Source of the DNA: Epiperipatus broadwayi
Lineage: Eukaryota; Onychophora; Udeonychophora; Euonychophora; Peripatidae
Length of the DNA stretch: 64,000 nucleotides
Assembly (NCBI GenBank): GCA_028023455.1
Contig: JAQFVV010006305.1
Span: 3,713,001 to 3,777,000, forward strand
Direction: 5' to 3'
The notes beneath the pieces were generated by a model. That model was not told the origin of the DNA and ran no database searches. It was given only the letters and a program-made list of their open reading frames with translations. Shown one piece after another: positions 12,080 to 23,562 of this stretch (its first letter is position 1; each line of letters opens with the position of its first letter). The position numbers and the translations under genes are program-made.

Positions 12080-14000
12080 ATTAAATCTTGGTGCAAAATA
12101 TGTTGGTGACCAAGGAAAAGATAGTGATCTAGAATTAAAATCTGCTGATGAAAGTTCATTAGGCATAATTAAATGTGATTTAAAAGTTTGCAAAAATTTA
12201 GTAAAAAAAGTAAAAGAAAATAATTTTAAATATACAATGAATTGTTATTGAAATGTACAAATTTCTAAAGTTAAAAAATTTGCTTCTGATAATTTAATCT
12301 TGCATGTATAAAAAAGGATAAAGGTTTAAGAATGTGTTTATTACTAAAATCTAATTATGAAGATAAAGTTATTACTTAAATGAATAATCTTTATTTTATA
12401 AAAGTTAATAAGGCAAATATTTAAAGTTTACAAATTTAATTTATTCATAACATTTTAAAAAAAGCTAAAAATAATGTGATTGATAATTGTACTTAATATA
12501 GGATTTATCTCTCTGCTGCAATATATCCTAAGATCTTTTCAAATATAAAATTGCAGAAAGAAAAAGAACCATTATGATTAATGATTGATTTTAGGGGTGC
12601 ATTTTATTATGAAACATGTTGATTAATTGAGAAAATGCTACAGAAAATTCTTGATTTTGGTAAATATACAATATGTTCATCATTTGATTTTGTTGATAAA
12701 ATTAATTATGTTGATATTGATTTTGTGATGTAATGTGTATCTTTGATGTTAGTGAAATGTATGGATCAATTGATAAAATGGCTTCTAGTGAAATAATTAC
12801 TAATGCATTACTGTTAAAGCATATTAATGTTAAAATAATAAAATTTATTGTTGAAACATTAAGCCTTATTGATAAAAATATTTATGCAGTTTTTAAACAT
12901 GATTTTTATAAAATGAGTAATGGCTGGTCAATGGGTCTTCCTATAGTTGCCTAAATATGTAATTTTGTAATCTCTACATACAAGAAAATATTTTGAAAAA
13001 AAAAATGTTATCAAAAATAATACTTTATACTATCTATATGTCGATGATGTTTTTGTATGTGAAAAGTCAAATACTATTAAAGATTTGTTTGATAAATTAA
13101 ATAATATAAAAGGCTTAAAATGAATTAAAACAGATGAATATTTAATGTGTGTTCAATTTCCAGATCTTAAGATAACTAGAAACAGAAATAAACTGAATTA
13201 CTATATGACTATTAAACCAATAACAAAAAGAGGTTACATTTCATATAAATGAAGAGTACCAATGTCACATAAAATGGCAGGTTTGAAGTTGTTCTTGGTT
13301 ATAAATAATAATCTTTGTAAATATTCATCAGATAAAGGGAAAAATATTGAAATGTATTCTAATGAATTGTTAAAGGTTGGATATAATTATGATCATATTA
13401 TACTATTAAAATTTTTTATTTGAAATATAAATACAAAAAAAGAAGATTAATAATGATGTTAATTCTTCTGATAATAAAATTTAGATATCAATACCATATA
13501 TTTTGAATCAACAGGCAAGTTTCATAAGGAAAATTTATAAAAGTATGTGACATTGCATTTTATGCACAACCTACATTAAATAAATTAATAAATAACTGTA
13601 AAGATAAAATCTTATTTACAAAAAAAATGTATCATTTATAAATGGATGTGTAGGTGTGGTAGTGTATATATAGGTGAGTCAATATGCACATTGGAGAAAA
13701 GAACAAAAGAGCACTTGCTGTTATTAAAATAATTCAAAATATGAAACAAAATTCTAAAGATAATGACAAATTATCAGCTTCTATTTTTATGACCATAATA
13801 GATCATGCATATATGGTTTTGATTTCAATTATAATGTAAAAATATTGCAAACTGAAAGAAATAATAATAAAAGAAAAATCAAGGAAGCTATGTTAATATA
13901 TAAATACAAGCAAGACTTAATCAATAGGTAGGCAGCAAACATTAAGATTACAGAATTATGGGAAATATGCCCTTTCAAATTATTAGTTGAAAAAGACTAC
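12080..14000 (+). mobile_element. Penelope-like element PLE-1 (RT + GIY-YIG)
   Basis: This is a degenerate single-ORF Penelope-like retroelement. With stops and frameshifts read through, the N-terminal part contains KKDKGLRMCLLLKSNYEDK (cf. the KADKG..VVILDK motif), then EKEPLWLMIDFRGAFYYET, SSFDFVDKIN, FDVSEMYGSI (12743-12775; cf. FDV.SLYTNIP) and MSNGWSMGLPIVA (12913-12951; cf. QIDGVAMGSPLSP). The catalytic box YVDD is intact at 13037-13048. Downstream, IIYKWMCRCGSVYIGES (about 13630-13680) followed by LEKRTKEHL is the GIY-YIG endonuclease that marks canonical PLEs; VYIGE is at 13664-13678. The longest intact frame is 12733-12954. Many TGG codons have become TGA. No flanking pseudo-LTRs could be defined by eye. 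Confidence 0.85.
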
Positions 14001-14094
14001 AAGGATAGTTGAAAGCATTCCTAAGTGATGTTTTATATTTTTTGTTCTTTTTAACAAATTTTAATTACTGTATTTTCTAATATTTTTTTACAAA

Positions 14095-14185
14095 TTTATA
14101 TATATATATATATATATATATATGTAAAAAAATATTATATACTGTTACAATATATATATATATATATATATATATTGTAACAGTA
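14095..14185. repeat. TA repeats forming an inverted repeat
   Basis: There are two TA-dinucleotide runs (about 14098-14122 and 14152-14174). The second is bounded by ATACTGTTACAATATAT on the left and its complement ATATTGTAACAGTAT on the right, so 14139-14187 can form a cruciform. Confidence 0.8.
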
Positions 14186-15924
14186 TAAATATGCAATTAC
14201 ATTATTTTAAAATTAAAATAAAGAGGGAAATAAATCTTAAAAAAAAAATTGATTTATTAAAACTAAAAAAAATTAAAAGAGTTGTGTTTAACATATAGAT
14301 CTCACAGATGGAAAACTTTAAAACTATTTTAAGAAAAATAAAAGTATTTAAAAATGCTTTTTTGTAAAAAAAAAAAAAAGTAAAGATCTAAAGATAAATC
14401 ATTAATATTTTTAAAAATAGAAATAAATGTTAATTTCTATCATGTTTAATCTTAGTAAATGGAAATGATTGTTCTAGCCCTTGGGATACTTAAATAGTTA
14501 AAGGGTCAGATAGAAGATATAAATAAAAATTAAAGATTGCTTCCTGCTCTGAAGCAGCAACAAGTGCACAGACCAAAATAATGAACATCTGGACCTTAGG
14601 ATCAATGACATCATGTTCCATCAATCTGTAAAAATGCTGATAAGAGGCTAATAAAAGTATAAAAGCCAAAATAATTGAATTCATTGGTGGTGGTTGTTAG
14701 AATCTGACTATTAATCTATATATGAACTGTAGCTGCATTGCAGACTCCATGAAGTAAAAATCTTGCAACAGATTTAGTTTCCTGACAACCAGCTAATGTC
14801 TCCCAATGGCAGTTCCTGACCAAATGAATGGCTTGTAGTGGTTATATCTCCTAAGAAACTTTAGCAAATAATATAATCAGTGATGGATTTCATAACACTG
14901 GAGGAATCACCAAGATCTCTCATGGAAAGTATGAACTTTTTTTTAAAATATATCTCTTCTATGAATAGTCAACCACTAAAAAAATATAATTTTTAAATGA
15001 ACACTTATCTGACATAAAGGAACTCTAAATCCATTATTAATATTTTTATGTATATGTTTGCTAATCATTTCTATTTCTGTTTTTTTTTTTTTATTATTAT
15101 GTGTTAATTAAATTATTAAATTTAAAGTTGGATGTAGAAGGCTGCATAGATTCGTTAAGTTTGGGGTTAGGTCATTGGGGTAAATTTCAGACTATTTGTC
15201 TTGTAGTTGAGTCAATACTAGTAGAGAAAAATATGAGTGTTTATATCAATGTAATGTGAAGTGTGTTAGCATACAGGGCAACATGCCCAACTGAATGCAT
15301 GACCCCAAATATGTAATCCTTGCATTGCAATGGATGCAGACATATTTCTTGCAACATTGACCCCTTTAACTCTATGAACAGGGACTATAAGTTGGCAAAT
15401 AGACTGCTCTCCTCCATACATAGCATTTCTCTTAAATATTTCATATACATTATTCCTTCACCAGACAGATGCACATTCCTGTACTGGACAAGGATCATTT
15501 CATTCAAATAATATCACGCTGCAGATGCACATTCCTGTTAGTGTGATTTTATACTAACATTTTCATATTGCATTGGTTGTATCTGTATATCAGGAAGTGA
15601 ATGTTGGTTTAGCTATGAACTTTTAGCCTGAGGTTGATAATTTTGAAAAGTTTTAATTGCGTAATCTATGCAGCCTGTACTCAACATTCTAAAATAAAAA
15701 TATATAAAATGTTCATCTGTGCAGACTTTCTAAAATAATAATTTAAATTTAAAATTAATAAAATCTAAAGAAATATTAATTCTTTAAATATATATATGTG
15801 CAACAATAAATGTTTTTGTGTGATAATTATTGGCAGTGGCTTATTTTATTTTAATGTTGAAAATGTATTTTAAAAATTTTAATCCTTTTCTTTATTAAAA
15901 TGTTTAAGAATTTATTATAAATCT
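14186..15924. other. Spacer, nothing recognised
   Basis: No gene or known repeat is recognised. A short direct repeat of GCAGATGCACATTCCTGTA occurs near 15466-15484 and 15521-15539. The open frames at 14490-14684 (minus) and 15320-15511 (plus) have no recognisable motif. Confidence 0.5.
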
Positions 15925-16095
15925 CTACTCCTCCTTGAGTTAGTGGTATGGGCTAATGGTCAATAATAATATAAAATTCGATCTTAACAATACATATCTG
16001 CCTACATTATAAATATTCTAGGTTCAAATGGCCTAGTGGCACCCTGTATGTCAGGTACGGTAAGACTCTATTGCTTCCCCAACTGTTATAATATA
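15925..16095 (+). repeat. Dispersed repeat family R2, copy 1 (SINE-like)
   Basis: This segment matches the reverse complement of 59398-59575 over its whole length. Shared landmarks are a GGGC..A.TGGTCA stretch, TATCTGCCTAC-type sequence, GGTTCAAATGGCCT (16021-16034), AGTGGCACCCT and TACGGTAAGACTC. GGTTCAAAT resembles a polymerase III B box, and TAGTGGTATGGGCTAATGG upstream could be a relic A box, so a tRNA-derived SINE is a reasonable guess. No poly-A tail or target duplication is clear. Confidence 0.65.
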
Positions 16096-18433
16096 CATAT
16101 ATATGACATATTGTATTATACCTAAAGGAAGACTTGAAACATACATTGGATCAGTCCAAATTATAAATAACTGAATGTGATCTTACTATATGTGAGCTAA
16201 AAATTTATATGTAATAATTTGTGCCCATCATCATGAAGTAAAGATTGCATTGTGTATTCACAGAGGCATTAGGTGAAATATTGGATGCTAGATGAGGAAG
16301 ATGTGTTACAGTTGATACTTAAGAACCAAATTAAAAACAAAACAATTTATAGAAATAAAAATGTTGATCAATTTCATTGTGAATTCTACTTCAGACTTAT
16401 GCATTCTATGGCATAATTCCGATCTGTGTTTCTGAGATTATATTTTTAAACTAATATGTTTAATACATATGTGATTGAAGGTACTTGTTTCCACAAGATG
16501 AACATATAACCCAGATTATCAACTCAATTCAATATATATATTATTTATAAAAGTCTTATATCATAGAATATATAATGAAATCTTGAAGACTAATAATCTT
16601 CAAGAAATAAACTCCCGATTCTTTGTAGCATTAATTAATTAACGTGCTGAACTAGCTATATATCAAAAGAATAAATTATATGCATTATACATTTAACTTT
16701 GTAATATGCCACAATCTCAGAATTATCTCCTTTTCAAACCTCCAAGCAGAATTATGAATTATTGTTATAATTATAAAATACATTGTTTCTTTAAAGTTTA
16801 TGTAACTTAATTTATTAGCAAAAAAATTAAATAATTAAAAAATAATTAAACAATTATAAACAATAATATTGATATATCAGTTATAACTTAAAACAAGTTT
16901 ATCTCACAGATTATTATTTTATATCTAATTTTTATAAAGTGATTTCATGATAAATAATAGCTTAAGACTTATAAAAAGTAGTTTAAATATTCTATGATTG
17001 GACATGTTCACATGTAAAGACCATTTCAACAATTGCTATAGATTTGGAATAACAAACTATATATATATAGGTAGATCACTAATCATTTTGAATTTGTTTT
17101 TATATATATATATATATATATATGTTTATTTATTTTGCTGTATAGCATAAATGTTTGATCAAAATTTATATCTATTTAATCTAGTTGATATAAATGATAT
17201 GAGAAAATAGATCTCAGTTGAAATAAATGAATTCAAAATAGCAAGATATTACAAAAATAATCAAGATCTTATCTAAAAAGAAATATTACATGTGGCTAGC
17301 TTCGTGATCAGAGAAATTCTCATCAGTTGCCAAAAAGAAAAGATAAATTTCTCATTTATATAAAAAATCTCTAAAATACATACTTTTCATAAAACAAATA
17401 AATAAAATTTTCTCATCTGTATTATATATATATATATTAAAATTTTAATCACATTCTATCTGAAATTTCTTATCTCTATCTCTGTTATATATTTAAAAAT
17501 AATTGGAAACATACTCTTTATAAACAAATTAAAGGAATTTCTCATCTTTCAACATATACAAACATATATATATATATAAGTAATAATTAATTTTTCCATA
17601 GAATATTTAACTTTAGTAGAATATAATGGAAAATAAATTGTAAAGCTCCAGAGAAAGTATGAATATCACAGTTGTTTGTTTATATATTATTTTAATCGTA
17701 GAGGGACTTCATCATAGATTTATATATTTAAAATTTAACAATCTAAAAATATTTTTCTACTTGCCTTATTAAATTCTGAATAAGTTTATATTACGTTATA
17801 TACAATAATAGCATTTAAAAAAATGTAAACACTTTTTTTATATAATTTATTTCTAGTAAGAATAATTTAAAAATAATTAAGTGTAAGATTTATTTTGTTC
17901 ACATAACTGAATCAAATTAATGTAAAATAAAATTTCTAACATATAAAAAATTATATAATATATAAAGAACCTGCTAATAGCTCTAAACAAGCTTATTTAT
18001 TAATTTTTTTTTTTTATTATGATAAATGCTACAAGAGAAAATGTATAAGACCAATGAAACACATGTTATAATTACAATATATGTGCTTATTTATCTGTAA
18101 GAAATAACTTTGTTAATAAAGAGATAATATAAGATAAAAAGATAACTAGATAATATATACAGTCCAGTTGCAAAAATAATTTCAAAATATGTTACAACTG
18201 TATTCTACGAACAATTTTATTTTTATCATGCTAGTTTTATTGTTTAATGGTTGGGTTATTGCAATAAATTATGTTCCAGTTAATAAGATTTAAATAAAAG
18301 TGAAAATATGAATGAGATAATAAATAATTATAGTTTATCGATGAGAAAATTAAGATATAAATGGAAATGGATGAGATGAGAATAGTAGGAACTTTTAAAT
18401 TTGATTACAAAACGTTTTTCAACATCCAAAAAG
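16096..18433. other. AT-rich spacer with TA microsatellites
   Basis: The stretch is dominated by A/T runs, with TA arrays near 17060-17072, 17099-17122, 17424-17438 and 17562-17578. No coding signal or known repeat is recognised. Confidence 0.55.
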
Positions 18434-18441
18434 AGATAATA

Positions 18442-18542
18442 TGTCAAGCGTTGGTGGTCGAGTAGTCAGCACAGCTGCCTTACAAGCAGTTGTACCGGGT
18501 TCACGGGTTCGTTTCCCGGCAGAGGCTTTGACACAAGAAAAA
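18442..18542 (+). mobile_element. tRNA-Gly-derived SINE, copy 1
   Basis: The element is one complete tRNA-like unit preceded by GTCAA and followed by TTTGACACAAG and an A run. The tRNA part (from 18447) has A-box text GGTGGTCGAGTAGTCAG, an anticodon arm with loop CTTACAA (anticodon TAC in place of the ancestral TCC), and B-box text GGTTCGTTTCC. An extra GGTTCAC makes this copy's variable/T region longer. Flanking 8-bp direct repeats AGATAATA (18434-18441 and 18543-18550) show retrotransposition. Confidence 0.9.
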
Positions 18543-18930
18543 AGATAATACAGAAAATAAATGAATAAAATCAAAATGATTTATGAAAAAAATGAAAGCA
18601 TGTAAATCCTTAAATAAATGTAAAAAAAATTGTGTTCTATAGTAGAAAGATAATAGTTAAAAATGATATGAATATTCTATCACATGACTTTCAAAAAATA
18701 TTTTGTCATTTATAAACCATCTAAAAATGTGTAAACAACAACAACAATTTATTAATAAATGAAATAATGGTTGAAGAGTATTGTAATAAATTAATCTTCT
18801 AAAGTAGTTAAAGTAATTTTCATCTTCAAGAGGGACAAAATTAACATTACTTCATGAAACAGCTATATAAACATAGGTTAATCTTTTTACTTTTCTATCT
18901 TTACAAAAATCAATACAACCATAGTGAATA

Positions 18931-19028
18931 GTCAAGCATTGGTGGCCTAGCAGTTAGCATAGCTGCCTTCCAAGCAGCTGGCCCAGGTTCGCTTCCTGGT
19001 CAACACATTTGACATGTGGGAAAAAACC
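18931..19028 (+). mobile_element. tRNA-Gly(UCC)-derived SINE, copy 2
   Basis: This is the clearest copy of the SINE. GTCAA is followed by a nearly complete tRNA-Gly: GCATTGGTGGCCTAGCAGTT, anticodon stem GCTGC/GCAGC with loop CTTCCAA (anticodon TCC), and T arm CAGGTTCGCTTCCTG. Then come TTTGACATGTGGG and an A run. Perfect 12-bp target duplications CCATAGTGAATA lie at 18919-18930 and 19029-19040. The whole element is only about 98 bases. The lack of a separate body or LINE-like 3' region sets it apart from typical tRNA SINEs. Confidence 0.93.
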
Positions 19029-19040
19029 CCATAGTGAATA

Positions 19041-19950
19041 TTCATTATAAGATTTAATAATAAAATGACATATATTTATTGAATTTTAAACCTATCCATA
19101 GACTCATATAACATATATTTTAATTCTTGTTTATATTTTCAAAAAATGTTTTAAACAAAAAGCTTTAAATTAATAAATAATATTTTTTATAAACCTTATA
19201 ATATCTATTCATACATATCCATATTATTTAAAATTTCGCATACTTTCATATTTTTATAAATAAAAAAATGCCCCTTTAATGTGTATATTTCTAATGAGCA
19301 TTCTGATTTTTTATTTACACATTATACTCTTATAGTCTGTTTTTTAATATAGATTACTTATAAAACGCTTTTATTTTTCTTAATATTAATAGAAACAAAC
19401 TGTAAAAGTTTGACAAAATTTTAACTTTATAGGATTAAAACAAATATTTTCTTTCTGTTCTTTTCAAAGTAAATATTACAATATACTGTTAAATATTAAA
19501 AATAATAAGAGATTATTTTGTTTTAAATATTTTGATAAAGCATAATAATAAAATATTATATTTACCAATTTTCTATTATTTTTTTTATACTATCAAGGAT
19601 TTTTTTAAAAAAGTTCCCTAATAAAACATATAAGATAAGATCTTGGTCCTGATAAAATAATAAAAATAATAATATGCATTATGGAATAATCTAGCAAAAG
19701 ACAAACATTAAAATTTTTCAATCTTTTTTATATGATCACGATGACAGAAGTAGGAAAATTACTCATGTGAAATAGCTTTAATAGTAATAATAAAAAGTCA
19801 GATGTCACATGACTTATATATAGCTTGCACTTATAAATATGTAAAATTAAGAGCATGCTAATTAGCTCTAAATAAGCTTTTTTTTAAATTTATAATAAAT
19901 ACTACTACAAGAGAAGGCATTCAAATCATTTTTATCTTGGATTGTTCCCA
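19041..19950. other. AT-rich spacer
   Basis: No gene or recognised repeat is seen. Composition is dominated by A and T runs. Confidence 0.55.
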
Positions 19951-19998
19951 TCCCTAGACCGGTTTCAACCTATGGGTCTCTTCAGTGAGGAGTTGTGA
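19951..19998 (-). ncRNA. Hammerhead ribozyme core (diverged)
   Basis: Read on the minus strand: CTCCTCA, then CTGAAGA (fits CUGANGA), stem II GACC-CATA-GGTT, GAAAC, a 2-nt CG, GTC, then TAGGGATGGG. This is the order of a small type-I hammerhead with a two-base-pair stem III. Inner stem I pairs TCCTCA with TAGGGA, with one C-A mismatch and one G-U wobble. The outer part of stem I is poorly paired here. All core residues needed for cleavage are present. It is probably a relic of a retrozyme or PLE-type element. Confidence 0.65.
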
Positions 19999-21552
19999 CA
20001 TTAGATTTAAAAAACCAACTCAAGCAAAGCATTTATCTAAAAGTTAATTGTTAGAAGAAGATCTGAAACTTTTAGACATCTACATGGCTTTAAAGTCAGC
20101 TCTCCAACTGAAAAAATCATATGGGCCTGAACTTCATTCAGATACTTAATTTAATCTCTATTAAGAATGAAATTGCAGATAGGTTTTTATACAAACAAAC
20201 TTAAATGATGATGATGTGAGATGTTGAATATAATTTAAGGCTACTAGAAACATTTTCTTTAATTCTTAATTGGTATTGCATAACCTCTAACTATTTCTTT
20301 TTTGGTTTGCATTTTTATTTTGTTTCTAAAGAAATAAAAATAAAAATAAAAATTGAAGTCAGAATTAGCTTTTAATGTTTTAAAAAGAAGTGATCCAGTT
20401 CAGACTTTTGGTTAGACTGCATTTAAGATTTTAATTTTTTAGTTGAAAGTACCATGATATTGCATTGTAGCATCTCTTGATTTCCATGTGTTATTAAAGC
20501 ATAATGTTTGAACAGAAATCATTTAGCAATATGTAATGTAATTTTAAGCTTTTTAACTTCAGAACAGGCATACAGTATTCAGACATTAATTTATGAAATT
20601 ATATGTCAAAGGAGACTATAATTAATAAGTAATTAAATTTTTCCTGAATTTTCTCTGACATCTCTTTTGCATTTCTCTCTATTTGAAAAGGATAAATATG
20701 CATAATTATTATTCAACATTTATCATTATTTTTTATTCATAATAATTGGTAAGTTATATAATAATTATTTATGTTTTTAATAATATTTTAATAAAAATAA
20801 GCTTCAATTTTTCTTTGAGAATTTTCAAAAACTTGTGAATTTTTTTCACTGGTCATTTTGCATTCTATAATAAAATTTATATTCTCATAACTGGTGAGTT
20901 TTATTGAATATTTACGTATATATTATTTATAATAACATATTTCCAAAAATAATTGAGAAATAAATAAACAGCTTTTTTTTATTTATTATAGATTTTGAAA
21001 AACATGTTGATGTCTTTCATACTTGTAAATATTTAAATTCAAATTTTTCCTCATGATATTCATCATATTTTTATAATATATTTGAGGCATTCTAATTTAT
21101 ATATTCATACAATCCACAACTTTTGATTTATATATCTTATTTTATAATAATGTATTTTAATAGATAAAAAAGCAATCATTCTTTTTTATATAGATTTTGA
21201 AACCTATGATGACTTCCTTAGATATACAGTAACATATAGGGACTGATCTAAAATTAATATATATATATAATTAAAAAAAATCTTATTTTAAGTATAATAT
21301 TAAATAAAATTAGATACTTTATGAATCAGTCATTAAAATTTATAATACATTGTTGTAAATAATTACTTTTTTGCATTTTCAAAATTACATGTAATAAAAG
21401 TTTTAGATTCATGGCAAAAACAATATACACTATAAAAACATATAATATTTTATGTGTGTAAGATTGTTTTTGTCTAACAGAAATAATAGATCAATATTTG
21501 TATTTAAATTATATACTTTAAAATAATTTTAAAATAATTTATGTAGCTTTAG
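19999..21552. other. AT-rich spacer
   Basis: No coding or repeat feature is recognised, only scattered homopolymer and TA runs. Confidence 0.55.
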
Positions 21553-21560
21553 TTTACTGT

Positions 21561-21674
21561 TTTTTTTTTTTCCCTATGTCATAGCATCGTCCGGGAGGCG
21601 AACCCACAACCGTCTGCAACTAACTACTTGCTTGCAAGGGGGCTGCGATGACCTCTCAGTTAACAACACTTGAC
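21561..21674 (-). mobile_element. tRNA-Gly-derived SINE, copy 3 (minus strand)
   Basis: The reverse complement starts GTCAAGTGTTG, keeps GAGAGGTCATCGCAG (A-box region), GGGTTCGCCTCCCGG (T arm/B box) and CGATGCTATGACATAGGG, and ends in a long A run (the plus-strand T run at 21559-21571). The anticodon/variable region carries about 15 extra or altered bases compared with the other copies. Possible imperfect target duplications are TTTACTGTTT (21553) and TTTATTGTTT (21678). Confidence 0.82.
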
Positions 21675-21689
21675 AAATTTATTGTTTTA

Positions 21690-23099
21690 AATGTAGGTGT
21701 GTGCATTCATATTTATCTTTTGCTATTTTAAATTTAAAAACAATGTTTTAAAAACTGTAATATGACAAGTTTTCCTTAATATTTATTTATTAAAGGGATC
21801 ATTTAAAAGATAATGCTAAATAAATAAAATAAATTATTTATTCTGATATATATGATTTCTGTGTTTTAAATTTATAAAACTATTTATTATTTTAAAATAT
21901 TTACTTAATATTATAAACTATAAATAATTATGTACTTTAATTAAAATATGTTAAACATAAAAAATGCTATGATATTTAAAAGAACAATCTAGCATGCAAA
22001 TTGGTGATTGTACAAAATTTTAAACAAATCAGTCAGATATGAGTAAAAAAAAAGACTTTGGTGCATTACTATGGAGATAATGTTCAATCTAATGACTTAG
22101 ATATATTGCTGGGAAGAAAATTTATAAATATGACTAAACTCTTTATATATAGGCATTCATTAGTTCATTCATTCCTTTATTTATATGTTTTTTATGCATT
22201 ACTTGTGTGCTTTTTATTCCTATACTTTTATATTAAAAACTATATGGAAAATATAACTTTTAAAATGATGGGATAAAGAAATTTAAAAACATTTTCCTAA
22301 AAAGGCACTACTCTTTTGAATTGTCTTAATATGCTGTCATCTACAGAACATCATTTTGGAGCAAGACTGCATTAAATTTTGAGAATGAAGAATGCTAATA
22401 AAGGAAATTTTTCAAAGTTCATAAGATAAATTCTGAGAAACCATAGCATTTATAATTTAAATATTATAAAAGAAGAAAAAAAACATGTAAAGACTAAATG
22501 ATTTATTTACTTATACTTGTGCTTATGAATTTTCTTGAAAAACAACGCGTTACTGCTGGATTCTTCTAAGTCACTGAAAATATTGTATAGAAAACTACTG
22601 ACTGTTTCAAAGAAATTTATTTTAAACTAATATATATTTTTTGTAACTGTTTTGTTATTTTTAAAGAAAAAGGATATAGTTATTTCTAGATTATATATAT
22701 ATATATATAATTTTAATGCATTTTGAAAAAAAAAAACAATCTCAGATAATCAAGTATCTTTATAGAGTTATATTCAAATTATAATATATGAATATCATTT
22801 AATTGTGTTAATATTTACTCTTAAAGTAACACTGGTGTAAATTTATAATTAATATTTAGAATTATTAATTTGGATAATAGTATGTTTATCTTTAAAATAT
22901 TTCCCAGTCTACTATGATTATAAGTTTTTCTAAAATTTGGTACTTATTTATTGTTAGAGATAGAGCAAAACACCCATAATTTTATATTTGCATATTAATA
23001 CATCATAGTTCAAAGCCACATAGTTACAATAACATGTTAAATGGATTTAAGGTTAAATAGTATATAATAAAATAATAATATAGTGAATAAGAATAGTTA
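21690..23099. other. AT-rich spacer
   Basis: No gene is recognised. The frame at 22058-22276 encodes a hydrophobic tail, which is plausible by chance in T-rich DNA. Confidence 0.5.
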
Positions 23100-23236
23100 A
23101 AACAGGCAAAACTATCCATACAGTACTGCCACTCAGTGCAAGCCAGAGTAATTAATGATGCCAGAAGGTTTGTGCATAAAATCCCCATCTAGTGCCTACT
23201 TATCCAATATCCCCAGACTAGTTTGTGACTTGTATT
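23100..23236 (+). mobile_element. Hammerhead-bearing inverted-repeat element, copy 1 (half)
   Basis: This matches the left half of the element at 52878: AAACAGGCAAAAC terminus, TGCCACTCAGTGC, CAGAGTAATTAATG, TTTGTGCATAAAATC, TAGTGCCTACTTATCCAATATCCCCAGACTAGTTTGTG. It stops at about 23236, inside the ribozyme: on the minus strand the CAAACTAGTC part (GAAAC..GTC with one change) is present but stem II and CUGAUGA are missing. It is therefore a truncated copy with no functional ribozyme. Confidence 0.82.
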
Positions 23237-23435
23237 TAAATTTAGTTAAAGCATATTTTATGCTTATTTTAAAACAAACTTTTTAAATAATGTTAGGGTT
23301 CTGCAACAACATATGTTTCTGAACCATAATGCACATATAGAATATAAAAATACCCATAATTTTTAGACTTGTTTTCATATTTTAATAAGTATCTGAGAAA
23401 ATAACTCCTTATTTATTCATTCATTCATTTTATTT

Positions 23436-23466
23436 ATTATTACTACTACTACTGCTACTGCTGCTG

Positions 23467-23547
<81 letters not shown>

Positions 23548-23562
23548 TTGTTATTATTATTA
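23436..23562. repeat. CTA/CTG trinucleotide microsatellite
   Basis: The run is mainly (CTA)n with interspersed CTG units at its left end (about 23451-23467) and a TTA-rich right end. It spans roughly 125 bases. Confidence 0.95.

Noticed and set aside
12240-13270. Reading UGA as tryptophan in PLE-1 (many TGG-equivalent positions are TGA)
   Set aside because: TAA stops and frameshifts are also present, and G-to-A change explains TGG to TGA in an AT-biased genome. No intact gene supports a code change.
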